Shown: piece by piece, positions 7,782 through 15,351 of the stretch
Layout: every line of letters starts with the position of its first letter
How positions within the stretch are numbered: the stretch's first letter is position 1
Assembly: GCA_017621955.1 (NCBI GenBank)
Contig: JAGASB010000080.1
Coordinates: forward strand, 1-23,645
DNA length: 23,645 nt
Direction of reading: 5' to 3'
From: Clostridia bacterium
Lineage (GTDB): Bacteria > Bacillota_A > Clostridia > Christensenellales > Borkfalkiaceae
Program-made: the position numbers and the translations under genes
The notes under the pieces: model-generated
The model's database searches: none
The model's input: only the letters and a program-made list of their open reading frames with translations
What the model was told of the DNA's origin: nothing

Positions 7782-9788
7782 CTAATCAGTAAGATAAAAC
7801 GTGCAGTCGGAAAGCTTTCGTCTTTTAAGTTTAAGTTTTTTTCCGCTTTCTAAAACGTAATAATAATCGTTGTCAAAAGGGCACTTATTGCAACTTGCGT
7901 TCAAGTGATTTTTAAGTGGACAATGACGAAGTGTCATATACGGAAAATCTATCCTACTAAACAAATCACTCTCTGCACTTATTACGGGCAAGTTTAATTC
8001 TTTTGCAGTTTGGGTATTATAAACGTTAAGCCCTGCACCGATAACGGTGTTTTCAGTTATACCCAAAGCGTAATAGTTGTTTGCAATTACCCCAACACCC
8101 GTGCTATGAACTATGCTTTTAATCTTTTGTATATCGCTATTAAGTGCAAAATTAGGCAAGTCAACATAAGCCTTTTTATTCTCTCTTTCGCATCGATTTT
8201 TAAACTCTAAAACAATGTTTTCATCAAAGGTTTGCGGACATAAAATTATATTCTTTTTGTCAAAAATTTCACTACCGTTCTCAATAATTTGAAAATCAGT
8301 AAACTTTTTAACGCTACTTTTTGCGTTTAGTTTTTTATAATCTAAACGCTCTCTTTTTACTTGAATTAGCGCATCAAAAAGTTTAGCAAAAAGTTCACGA
8401 CGCAATTCGTTAAGGCGTGTTTTAGGTATGAACACACTTTCAAAAACTTTCAATTCAACGTCGCACTTAAAGTATTCGTTTTTGTTAAAACAAACTGAAA
8501 CTTCTTCACTTGAAAGCGGATATTTTTGGGCAGGCTGTAATACGTCACCCTGCACTTCAACAATAATATCGTTAGCCTTGGCAACTGCTTTAACAGGACA
8601 ACCCACCTTAGCGTAAAATTCAACGTTAATATTGCGCTTGTGAACTTTTTCTAATATTTCTTTTTCTTCCTTATAATCAACGATTAACCTAATTTCGTAA
8701 TTTGTGCGAACGTCGTGAGTGGTCGTTATACGGTAAAGTTTATCCGCAACTTTATTTAAGTCAAATGCGGTGAGTGTTGTTATTTCCTTTTTTCCGTCAA
8801 AGAATTTAAACGTGGATTTGGGTGAAAGTTCTTTATTTGACGTAATGAATACTTCATTAAAAGTCTTGCCTTTATTGACCTTTTCAACTTTACCGATAGG
8901 TATCCCTATATGGTTTTGTATGTCAGAAATAATTTTGCCGTTTCCGTTAAAATACCCTTCGGTAAAGGTTCTATTAAAAGCAAGTTCAAGTGCCGTTTGG
9001 TCGGCTGTTTTGCCGTGTAAAGCATTATAATATTCCCTTGTTGCACTAGCAACGTAAAATGGTCTGCGTGCACGCCCCTCAATTTTAATAACGTCAACGC
9101 CTGCATTTTTAAGGTCGTCTAATCGCCTTGATAAATTAAAATCTTTCGCACTCAAAAGATAACCGCTTTTTAGTTTTTTTGTGCCTTTATATAGCGTGTA
9201 AGGCAGTCTACATAACTGCTTGCATTTTCCCCTGTTTCCGCTTGCGTTATTTAGGTATGAACTTAGATAACAGTTACCCGAAAAAGAAACGCAAAGCGCA
9301 CCTTGCGCAAAATATTCTATCTCAACGTCGGTATTTTCTTTTATGCGCCTAACTTCGCTAAGCGGTGTTTCCCGTGCAAGAACAACTCTTTTAATACCGT
9401 ATTTTAACACTTGCTTAACGCCTTCAAGGTTATGTAGCCCCATTTGCGTGCTTGCGTGAATTTCCACTTGCGGATAGTTTTTGCTTATAAGAGAGATTAG
9501 CCCTAAGTCTTGCATAATAAATGCGTCAACACCAAGGTTAAACGCCTTGACTACAATGTTTATAGCGTCGTCAAGTTCTTGGTCGGTAAACAAAATATTT
9601 ATGGCAAGGCAAACCTTTACGCCGTAAACGTGTGCGTAATCAACCGCACTTTTAAGCGTTTCTAAACTAAACCCGTCAATATTGTTGCGTGCGTTAAATT
9701 CGTTTATGCCAAGATACACTTCGTCTGCGCCAAACGTAACGGCTACTTTTAAACTTTCAAAATTCCCCGCAGGAGATAAAATTTTCAT
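7782..9788 (-). CDS. U32 family protein, RlhA-like (putative 23S rRNA cytidine hydroxylation)
   Basis: This 668-aa protein starts MKILSPAGNFESLKVAV, the family's usual beginning. It has a TIM-barrel U32 domain over about the first 300 residues with FGADEVYLG, EIHASTQMGLHN and a cysteine cluster GALCVSFSGNCYLSSYL...GKCKQLCRLPY that fits the Fe-S ligands of U32 hydroxylases. The second half resembles the DUF3656 extension, ending with a CPLKNH...CNKCPF cysteine pair. E. coli RlhA, of similar length and architecture, makes 5-hydroxycytidine in 23S rRNA; other U32 members modify tRNA, so the substrate is inferred. No Shine-Dalgarno is visible and a TATAAT box lies 9 nt before the ATG, suggesting a nearly leaderless message. 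Confidence 0.82.
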   Translation of the reverse strand: MKILSPAGNFESLKVAVTFGADEVYLGINEFNARNNIDGFSLETLKSAVDYAHVYGVKVCLAINILFTDQELDDAINIVVKAFNLGVDAFIMQDLGLISLISKNYPQVEIHASTQMGLHNLEGVKQVLKYGIKRVVLARETPLSEVRRIKENTDVEIEYFAQGALCVSFSGNCYLSSYLNNASGNRGKCKQLCRLPYTLYKGTKKLKSGYLLSAKDFNLSRRLDDLKNAGVDVIKIEGRARRPFYVASATREYYNALHGKTADQTALELAFNRTFTEGYFNGNGKIISDIQNHIGIPIGKVEKVNKGKTFNEVFITSNKELSPKSTFKFFDGKKEITTLTAFDLNKVADKLYRITTTHDVRTNYEIRLIVDYKEEKEILEKVHKRNINVEFYAKVGCPVKAVAKANDIIVEVQGDVLQPAQKYPLSSEEVSVCFNKNEYFKCDVELKVFESVFIPKTRLNELRRELFAKLFDALIQVKRERLDYKKLNAKSSVKKFTDFQIIENGSEIFDKKNIILCPQTFDENIVLEFKNRCERENKKAYVDLPNFALNSDIQKIKSIVHSTGVGVIANNYYALGITENTVIGAGLNVYNTQTAKELNLPVISAESDLFSRIDFPYMTLRHCPLKNHLNASCNKCPFDNDYYYVLESGKKLKLKRRKLSDCTFYLTD

Positions 9789-9797
9789 AACAATATA

Positions 9798-9826
9798 ATT
9801 ATAACATATAGTTAGTATAAGTTAAA
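9798..9826 (-). promoter_or_regulatory. Promoter of U32 gene (near-leaderless)
   Basis: Reverse strand TTTAAC (plus 9821-9826), 17-nt spacer, TATAAT (plus 9798-9803). The -10 box ends 9 nt before the ATG, so the transcript would start at or within a few bases of the codon. Confidence 0.55.
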
Positions 9827-9872
9827 AATAATTTTAAGCACAAATTTTTTTATTTTTGTCGCTATCATATTA

Positions 9873-9901
9873 TTGCAAAAATAAATGAACTTTGGTATAA
9901 T
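9873..9901 (+). promoter_or_regulatory. Promoter of purC
   Basis: TTGCAA (9873-9878), 17-nt spacer, TATAAT (9896-9901). The leader is only about 30 nt with an AGAGG ribosome site, leaving no room for a riboswitch. Confidence 0.75.
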
Positions 9902-9939
9902 ATATCTATAATTTTGATTTTTTATAAGAGGTATATACA

Positions 9940-10623
9940 ATGAAAAAGCTCTATTCAGGTAAAACCAAAGACGTTTATCAGCTTGATAACGGCAACGTTA
10001 TGCTCAAATTCAAAGACGATTGTACGGGTAAAGACGGTAAGTTCGACCCAGGTGAAAACAGTGTTGGTCTAACTATCGAGGGTATCGGCAAGGCAAACCT
10101 TAAATCTTCCGTTTACTACTTTGAACTCCTTAAAAAAGCAGGCATTAAGACTCACTACGTTTCTGCCGACATCGAAAATGCTACTATGGAAGTTCTTCCC
10201 GGTAAAGTTTTCGGCCACGGCTTAGAAGTTATTTGCCGTTTGGTTGCTACCGGAAGCTTTATTAGAAGATACGGCGAATACATTAAGGACGGCACCGTTT
10301 TAGAGGGCGGTTACGTTGAATGTACTTTCAAAAACGACGAAAAGGGCGACCCCCTTGTTACTGCCGAAGGTCTTAACGCTCTTGGCGTAATGGATTACAA
10401 AATGTTTGAAAGCATGAAAGAACAAACTCTTAAAATCACCAAAATCGTTGCTGATGACCTTAAAACAATCGGTTGCGACCTTTGGGATATTAAGTTTGAA
10501 TTCGGCTACAACAATGGTGAAGTTATTCTTATTGACGAAATTGCTTCTGGCAATATGCGTGTTTATAAGGACGGCAAAATCGTTGACCCAATGGATTTAA
10601 CCGAACTTATCAACAATAGATAA
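9940..10623 (+). CDS. purC: SAICAR synthetase (PurC)
   Basis: This 227-aa protein has normal PurC length. It joins aspartate to CAIR using ATP, the step right after Pur[12 protein letters not shown] (3-13) is the N-terminal nucleotide-binding signature. [13 protein letters not shown] (about 99-111) and [11 protein letters not shown] (near residue 200; the family motif is D-E-x-x-T/S-x-D-x-x-R) form the substrate and metal site. Unlike the other pur genes here it runs rightward as its own transcription unit with promoter and terminator, so it is not under the ZTP riboswitch. Confidence 0.96.
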   Translation: MKKLYSGKTKDVYQLDNGNVMLKFKDDCTGKDGKFDPGENSVGLTIEGIGKANLKSSVYYFELLKKAGIKTHYVSADIENATMEVLPGKVFGHGLEVICRLVATGSFIRRYGEYIKDGTVLEGGYVECTFKNDEKGDPLVTAEGLNALGVMDYKMFESMKEQTLKITKIVADDLKTIGCDLWDIKFEFGYNNGEVILIDEIASGNMRVYKDGKIVDPMDLTELINNR

Positions 10624-10640
10624 TTTGATAAATAAACGAA

Positions 10641-10669
10641 AAGCCATCATTTATTTGATGGCTTTTTTT
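10641..10669 (+). terminator. Terminator of purC
   Basis: AAGCCATCA/TGATGGCTT 9-bp stem, 6-nt loop, followed by a run of T. Confidence 0.92.
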
Positions 10670-10749
10670 GTTTGTACTTTTTGAAAACTTGCTTTTTTGA
10701 AATTTTTTTAAATAAGTTAAAGGAAAAATTCATAAACGACAAAAAAAAC

Positions 10750-10778
10750 TTTGACAAATAATTAATTTTTTGATATTA
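10750..10778 (+). promoter_or_regulatory. Promoter of tRNA-Ser
   Basis: TTGACA (10750-10755), 17-nt spacer, TATTAT (10773-10778), about 85 nt before the mature tRNA. The stretch between (10785-10861) shows one weak hairpin around AGTC...GACT and no gene. Confidence 0.75.
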
Positions 10779-10861
10779 TATCGTAGACGCTAATAAATAA
10801 GCATTGCAAAGTCACTTAGCGACTATACAATTTAATAAAAAGTAAAATTTTTTGACAATAC

Positions 10862-10953
10862 GGAGAAATACCCAAGAGGCCGAAGGGGCTCCCCTGCTAA
10901 GGGAGTAGTGTGTGTTAAGCGCAGCGAGGGTTCAAATCCCTCTTTCTCCGCCA
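10862..10953 (+). tRNA. tRNA-Ser (anticodon GCU)
   Basis: A 92-nt class II tRNA with encoded CCA. The acceptor GGAGAAA pairs with TTTCTCC, followed by discriminator G and CCA (10951-10953). The anticodon stem CTCCC/GGGAG encloses CTGCTAA with anticodon GCT at 10896-10898 (serine AGY codons). A long variable arm follows, and the T arm is GAGGG-TTCAAAT-CCCTC. The 3' half is the integration target of the island: bases 10934-10953 are part of the direct repeat, so integration restores an intact tRNA. Confidence 0.95.
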
Positions 10954-12473
10954 AGAGCAACTCGTTTGAACTTTTTACGTTCAGACGAGTTTTCTTTTAT
11001 TTCTTCTAGGTTTTTACCACTTTCAACTTCTTTTAACTGCTTTTTATTAAGGCGTTTAGTTTCTCTATCGTTTGAGTTGTAAAGAATAATAACCTTATCA
11101 TCATACAAAATAACACGATTTATAAACGAGTTAAAGAACTCGTTTTTTTCTTCACCTTTTTCATATTTCATATAAGCAAAGTAGGTTAAGAACTTCTTAA
11201 CTTCATTAGGTTGCAAAGGTTTAACTTGTCTTGCTTCTTCAACGGCTATCTTGTTTTCAAGGTCGGATTGACTTGCCTCTAAATTTAGTAAGCGGTCTTT
11301 CGTTGTCTTTGTAAAGATACCGTTTTCTATTGCCGTCATAATACTGTTAATGGACTTGTTTACTTCTTTAAGTTCCTTTTGTAGCGATAATAAAACGGTT
11401 GGCATAGATAATTCTGCGTTAAACTTATCTGCAACAAGTTTAGCGATTTTATCAATAACCTTTGGGCGTAGCACGTATTTTATAGTCGCTTCAAATACAA
11501 GTGTTTCAATAAAATCTTGGCTAACGTTTTTCTTGTGGCAGTCATTTGGGTTTAGTTTTTTGCCGTAGCACTTGTAGTAATGGTAAACACGCCCCGTTTT
11601 GCTCGTGCCTGTTTCAGCGGTGATTGCCGACTCGCAATACCCACAAAAGAGTTTACCACTTAAAATGTAAGGTTGTTCGTCATAGTTCTTTCTTTGTTTA
11701 TGCTTATGTAAATCCATAATTAAATTACACTCCCTAAATAATTTTTCATCCACGATAGGTGGAATTACGTTCGTATAGATTTTTCCGTCCACGTTAACAA
11801 TACCCATATACTTTTCGTTTCGTATAATACGGGCAAGTTGGCTCATAGAAAACTTTTTGCCTGACTTAGATTTAATACCCGATGCGTTAAGACGAGCTAT
11901 AATATCTTTGGCTATTTCTCCGTTTCGGTATCTTGTAAAAATATCTCTAACTACTGTTGCTTCAAGTGGGTTAATCGTCCACTTTTTATCAACGGTGTCG
12001 TAGCCCAAAAGTCCGTGACCACCAATGAAATTGCCTTTTATAAGGCTTTCTTTAATGCCACGTTTAACCTTTTGAGAAAGTTCGGCGGAGTAATACTCCG
12101 CCATACTCTCAAGCATACCTTCAACAAGTATTCCGCTTGCATCATCGGTAATATTTTCTTTTGCAGACAAAACTCTCACGCCATTTTTCTTTAATTTTGT
12201 TTTATAGTTAGCACTGTCGTAACGGTTACGGGCAAAACGGTCTAATTGGTAAACCAAAACGTACTCAAAGTTCTTTTTCTTGCTATCTTCAATCATTTTA
12301 AGAAACTGTGGACGTTTATCCGACGTTCCCGTTAAAGCCCTGTCTATGTACTCGCCAACGATTGTAATGTCGCTCCGCTTTGCAAAGTCGTAACACTCAC
12401 GTAGTTGACCTTCAATAGATTGCTCGGTTTGAGAGTGCGAACTAAATCTTGCGTAGATTACTGCTTTCTTCAT
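10932..12473 (-). CDS. Large serine recombinase (island integrase)
   Basis: This 513-aa protein has an N-terminal resolvase domain with YARFSSHSQ (catalytic Ser probably Ser11) and LDRFAR (77-82). A recombinase domain follows (about 150-260), then a zinc ribbon with Cys277, Cys280, Cys302 and Cys312, and a charged coiled-coil region (about 345-400). This is the order seen in phage and ICE large serine integrases. AAAGGAG precedes the ATG, which overlaps the stop of the upstream small ORF (ATGA). Its last eight codons are antisense to the tRNA-Ser 3' end, so integration sets the stop codon. It probably inserts and excises the island at the tRNA. Confidence 0.93.
   Translation of the reverse strand: MKKAVIYARFSSHSQTEQSIEGQLRECYDFAKRSDITIVGEYIDRALTGTSDKRPQFLKMIEDSKKKNFEYVLVYQLDRFARNRYDSANYKTKLKKNGVRVLSAKENITDDASGILVEGMLESMAEYYSAELSQKVKRGIKESLIKGNFIGGHGLLGYDTVDKKWTINPLEATVVRDIFTRYRNGEIAKDIIARLNASGIKSKSGKKFSMSQLARIIRNEKYMGIVNVDGKIYTNVIPPIVDEKLFRECNLIMDLHKHKQRKNYDEQPYILSGKLFCGYCESAITAETGTSKTGRVYHYYKCYGKKLNPNDCHKKNVSQDFIETLVFEATIKYVLRPKVIDKIAKLVADKFNAELSMPTVLLSLQKELKEVNKSINSIMTAIENGIFTKTTKDRLLNLEASQSDLENKIAVEEARQVKPLQPNEVKKFLTYFAYMKYEKGEEKNEFFNSFINRVILYDDKVIILYNSNDRETKRLNKKQLKEVESGKNLEEIKENSSERKKFKRVALGGERGI
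10934..10956. repeat. attL: direct repeat at island left end
   Basis: These 23 bases, from AAATCCC in the T arm through the CCA and AGA, recur exactly at 23302-23324. The two copies bracket a recombinase and accessory genes, as expected for attL/attR of an island in a tRNA 3' end. Sequence on both sides diverges at once. Confidence 0.88.
10959..10996 (+). terminator. Terminator for tRNA-Ser, embedded in the recombinase 3' end
   Basis: AACTCGTTTGAAC (10959-10971) pairs with GTTCAGACGAGTT (10979-10991), 13 bp with one G-U, then TTCTTTTATTTC. It starts six bases after the CCA, on the island side of attL, inside antisense coding sequence of the recombinase. It would replace the terminator displaced to the far end of the island. 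Confidence 0.75.
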
Positions 12474-12679
12474 TGTTTGTTCTCCTTTCTAAAAACGTTC
12501 TTTGGTGTTAGATTTTCATACGAGTTGTTATCTCGTACAAAGTCTAACAACATATTTGCAAGCACAGAAGCGCTTGCAGTTAGTGTTTCATCGTCTAATT
12601 CAAGTGGCGAAGTTACCACTTCGTTGGTGGAAAGGTCAATTTCCACCTTGTTAAATTCGTCTAAATAATGTCTTTTCAA
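12470..12679 (-). CDS. Small hypothetical protein coupled to recombinase
   Basis: This 69-aa acidic protein starts at TTG (12679) with AAGGAGA immediately upstream, a very short spacing that makes the start uncertain. Its TGA overlaps the recombinase ATG, so the two are translationally coupled. Composition is mixed, with a predicted central helix (ETLTASASVLANMLLDFV). I recognise no domain. Small ORFs directly ahead of serine recombinases sometimes encode directionality factors, but nothing in the sequence proves that here. Confidence 0.5.
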   Translation of the reverse strand: MKRHYLDEFNKVEIDLSTNEVVTSPLELDDETLTASASVLANMLLDFVRDNNSYENLTPKNVFRKENKQ

Positions 12680-12857
12680 ATCTCCTTAATTTTTATTTGT
12701 GCGGATACAATGTCCTCTTTCCTGATGGTAGAACACCAATAAACTACACCTCAATAGGTGCGTTGTGTTTGTTAGTAAATCTTTAACCATAAACCACAAT
12801 TTTCCTCCTTAATTTTTTGGTTATGTACTGATTAAATAAATAGACACTTGGCATCAG
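12680..12857. other. Intergenic stretch between small ORF and Mob-like gene
   Basis: The reverse strand contains GGAGG and an ATG at 12790 opening a 34-codon frame that stops at 12686, just before the next ribosome site. The spacing from GGAGG to ATG is long (about 13 nt) and the peptide looks like nothing known, so I do not call it a gene. No clear terminator was found. Confidence 0.4.
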
Positions 12858-13637
12858 TTAAATCCAAATGTCCGAAGTTATAGGCATAACGTCGTAGTCG
12901 TCGCCTTCTTTACGATTAAAGCGTTTAATCTGTTCTTTAGACGTGTACTTTAATCTCGACAAGCTTTCGCCACGTTCAGCTCCGTACCTATAGGATATTT
13001 CGTTGTAAAATCTTTCTTGTAGGTCAGAGTAAGACGTTAAACCGCCACGTTGCTTCCAAAATTCAGAGTGGCAAAGTAGTGGCTTTACGTCGCTATGTAT
13101 TGTGCGATAAATAGGCTCGCCGTCATCATCTCGCAGTTGCAATCTACTACCACATTGAGAAAATTCGTTTCCACAAACCTTTCTTTGCCAACTGTTCGTT
13201 AGTGGCAAGTAATATACGAAAAGGTTTATTCGGTTTGGCTCGGTAACGATAATGGCGCAAATGATGTTCGTATCAGTTTGCTTGTATCCAATAGTTTCGA
13301 TTGCAAAAGCATAACATCTTTTGAAATACGCTAATATTTCGTATTCATCGGGGAAATCGTCCCAAAACTCGTGATTGCCACCAAACTGCAAACATTCTAA
13401 TGCGATGTTCTTACCGCGATTATAAAATCTTGCGTTGTGTTTGGTTTTAATACGTATCCATTCTTGTTCAAAAGTAGATAACATAGGTTTTAACCACTTG
13501 ATTTCGTAAGTTTGTTCAACTTTTTTAAGATAATCGTCTTGTTCAGACAACTCATCTTTCTTAAACGTTAAAACGGAAATAGTAGCGTGCTTGTCCCTTA
13601 TAGGGTTTTCATAATATTCGTAATTCCAATTAGTCAT
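12858..13637 (-). CDS. Degenerate MobV/Pre-type mobilisation protein homologue
   Basis: This 259-aa protein has an excellent ribosome site (AAGGAGGTGAAAA). Residues 200-224 (SYSDLQERFYNEI...YGAERGE) resemble the conserved LQ.dF...v...yGLeRG block of MobV/Pre plasmid relaxases. The preceding strand IICAIIVTEPNRINLFVYYLPLT (125-147) sits where relaxases carry the HxDExTPHxH metal-binding motif. Here that motif is absent: no clustered histidines remain. It is therefore probably a relaxase-fold DNA-binding or regulatory protein without nicking activity, perhaps needed for island replication or transfer. The family assignment is by eye and moderate. Confidence 0.5.
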   Translation of the reverse strand: MTNWNYEYYENPIRDKHATISVLTFKKDELSEQDDYLKKVEQTYEIKWLKPMLSTFEQEWIRIKTKHNARFYNRGKNIALECLQFGGNHEFWDDFPDEYEILAYFKRCYAFAIETIGYKQTDTNIICAIIVTEPNRINLFVYYLPLTNSWQRKVCGNEFSQCGSRLQLRDDDGEPIYRTIHSDVKPLLCHSEFWKQRGGLTSYSDLQERFYNEISYRYGAERGESLSRLKYTSKEQIKRFNRKEGDDYDVMPITSDIWI

Positions 13638-13666
13638 TTTTCACCTCCTTTTTGTTTTATAAGGGA

Positions 13667-13704
13667 CAAAAAAGAACGACAACCTGTTCATTAGGTCATC
13701 GTTC
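13667..13704 (-). terminator. Attenuator-like hairpin upstream of Mob-like gene
   Basis: On the reverse strand GAACGA...ACCT pairs with AGGT...TCGTTC (plus 13674-13704), followed by TTTTTT. It lies between the HTH gene stop (13769) and the Mob-like start (13637). A 16-codon frame (13691 to 13641) begins in the loop and ends in the Mob ribosome site, which might be a leader peptide but has no good ribosome site. Confidence 0.6.
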
Positions 13705-13768
13705 AGAATTGCTCCCTCCACTTATAAGCCACGAAAAGAAGGAAAATATTAGTAAATTTGAAAACTTT

Positions 13769-14815
13769 TTAAAAATAATTTAATTTTTTTAGTGTCTTGC
13801 CCGAATAAAAGCGGTAAAACTGCTTTATTCGTCTAGTACGAATATTAACTATGATAGGATAAATACGCTTTTCGTAATATTCTTCGGGTGATATATTTAC
13901 TCGTTTAGCAAGTTTCTCCACAGCGGTATATAAGCCGTCTGCCGCTTTATTATTACCCTGTAATCCACGTTCTCTACGGCATTCAACTTCGGTAATTAAA
14001 CGGATATATACAATTTGTACCAAAGGAACTGCATCAGCATAGTTTTGTAAAAACCAAGCAAGCTCTTGGTCGCTTGCCTTTGATAGATACTCCGACTTTT
14101 CTTTTTCAAGCGCTTCCTCGTTATATAGGTAGTATCTAATAGAAAAACGGACAAACTCGCCTAAACTATAGTACCAATAAAGGAAGTGGGTTATATCGTT
14201 AGGATGGAGATGTCTTAATACATATTCCATTTCTACGTCTAAAAACATCGGCATTTCCAACTTTTTAGTAAACAAGTTCCAACACTTCCAAAGGTATTCG
14301 GGACAATTAGTTTTTATAGCTGTAGTTTGTTCTGCATAATCGTAGTTGTATTGTGCTTTGGCTTTAATCATTGAAACGTAGCCTTGCGTAACGTTTAACG
14401 CTTTAGCTATATTTTTTTGAGTAGCGCCGTTTTCAAGCATTTTAAGAACTTTTTCTTCATCTTCGGTAAGTTGGTTATATAGGTCTTTTTTGTAGTAATA
14501 GTTTGCCACTTTTGTATCTATAGGGGTATCCTTAACGTGGAAGTTTTCTAGTTGCTTTGCAGTTAAAGTTTCATCTTCTTCATCGAGAAGTTCAGCAGTA
14601 TGGCGTACGTATTTATGCTCGTTATTATACTCAATCTTATCTAACTCAATTAACGCTTCCCATTCTTTCTCGCTTACTTCAATCGTGACAAAACCACGCC
14701 CACCCATTTGCACGGTGGCGTTTTCAATATCATCGCAAGGATAATAGTATAGATATTTACCCTCAGTTTTAGCGGGTAGTTTTTTCTTGTTGTAGTGATA
14801 TGCTAATTTATCCAT
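13769..14815 (-). CDS. HTH protein with sigma-region-4-like domain, function unknown
   Basis: Residues 117-154 (LTEDEEKVLKMLENGATQKNIAKALNVTQGYVSMIK) form a clear helix-turn-helix of the sigma region 4/LuxR type. The remainder, a basic N-terminus and a long helical C-terminus rich in Tyr, Trp and Glu, matches nothing I know. I place the start at 14815 (MDKLAYHYNK, 348 aa), because a longer frame to 14845 would begin inside the promoter and operator region and neither has a Shine-Dalgarno. TATAAT ends only 6 nt before this ATG, so the message may be leaderless. It is the first gene of the leftward mobility module and may regulate it or initiate replication. Confidence 0.65.
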   Translation of the reverse strand: MDKLAYHYNKKKLPAKTEGKYLYYYPCDDIENATVQMGGRGFVTIEVSEKEWEALIELDKIEYNNEHKYVRHTAELLDEEDETLTAKQLENFHVKDTPIDTKVANYYYKKDLYNQLTEDEEKVLKMLENGATQKNIAKALNVTQGYVSMIKAKAQYNYDYAEQTTAIKTNCPEYLWKCWNLFTKKLEMPMFLDVEMEYVLRHLHPNDITHFLYWYYSLGEFVRFSIRYYLYNEEALEKEKSEYLSKASDQELAWFLQNYADAVPLVQIVYIRLITEVECRRERGLQGNNKAADGLYTAVEKLAKRVNISPEEYYEKRIYPIIVNIRTRRIKQFYRFYSGKTLKKLNYF

Positions 14816-14821
14816 AGTCCT

Positions 14822-14855
14822 ATTATACCAAAGTAAAGATGACAAAGTGTGTCAT
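14822..14855 (-). promoter_or_regulatory. Promoter with palindromic operator for HTH gene
   Basis: TATAAT on the reverse strand (plus 14822-14827); the -35 region has no good consensus but is covered by the palindrome ATGACA-N5-TGTCAT (14839-14855). A dimeric regulator, possibly the HTH product itself, could bind there. Confidence 0.55.
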
Positions 14856-15053
14856 ATTTATAAATTTTTTGGAAGATTTTTTGCCGATGCGTTTTTTCCG
14901 AAAAAATGATGCGGATTTCAACGCCTAAGCAGGTTAAGGAAATTGCACCAAATTGCAATTTCGACTTCTAAACAAGTGGGAAACCCACTTTAGCTTATCG
15001 CCACTATAAGTATATAATTTTATTATATAAGAGTCAAGCAAATAAGCTTATGT
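14856..15053. other. Divergent intergenic region between mobility and restriction modules
   Basis: No gene was found. It holds a tandem AAATTGCA repeat (around 14940-14958) and a perfect hairpin AAGTGGG-AAA-CCCACTT (14974-14990). Confidence 0.5.
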
Positions 15054-15095
15054 GACTTAAAGTCCGTTGTGAAAAAAGTCACTTTTTGTTAAAAT
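15054..15095 (+). promoter_or_regulatory. C box operator and promoter of the C-R-M operon
   Basis: GACTTAAAGTC (15054-15064) is the left operator, and a second site GTGA...AGTCAC (15069-15082) is the right one. A promoter TTGTGA (15067-15072), 17-nt spacer, TAAAAT (15090-15095) lies so that the right site overlaps the -35 box. This is the classic arrangement in which C protein first activates and then represses its own operon. Confidence 0.85.
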
Positions 15096-15123
15096 ATATC
15101 TATAAGAATTTAGGAGTATAAAA

Positions 15124-15330
15124 ATGGACGTAAAGATTTTAGTTGGTAAAAGAGTAAAAGAACTACGCAACAAACTTGGCATAAGCCAGGAAGAACTTGC
15201 CGACTTAGCAGAATTAGATAGAACTTACATAACTAGCGTAGAGTGTGGTAGAAGAAACATCTCGATTGTTAATATTGAAAAGCTTGCCACTGCACTTAAA
15301 GTAACGCTTAAAGAATTTTTTAACTTTTGA
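15124..15330 (+). CDS. Restriction-modification controller (C) protein
   Basis: This 68-aa XRE-type regulator has the HTH at about residues 19-43 (ISQEELADLAELDRTYITSVECGRR) and the IEKLATALKV helix typical of C proteins. The AGGAG site is 7 nt before the ATG. A matching C box lies directly upstream and a nuclease and methylase directly downstream, so its role is delayed, self-limited expression of the restriction genes after entry into a new host. It acts as a dimer on DNA. Confidence 0.9.
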   Translation: MDVKILVGKRVKELRNKLGISQEELADLAELDRTYITSVECGRRNISIVNIEKLATALKVTLKEFFNF

Positions 15331-15351
15331 TAAAATTATAGAGGTTACACT

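Noticed and set aside
12686..12790. 34-codon reverse-strand ORF between the small ORF and the Mob-like gene
   Set aside because: The ribosome site is too far from its ATG and the peptide shows no recognisable features; coding is not supported.
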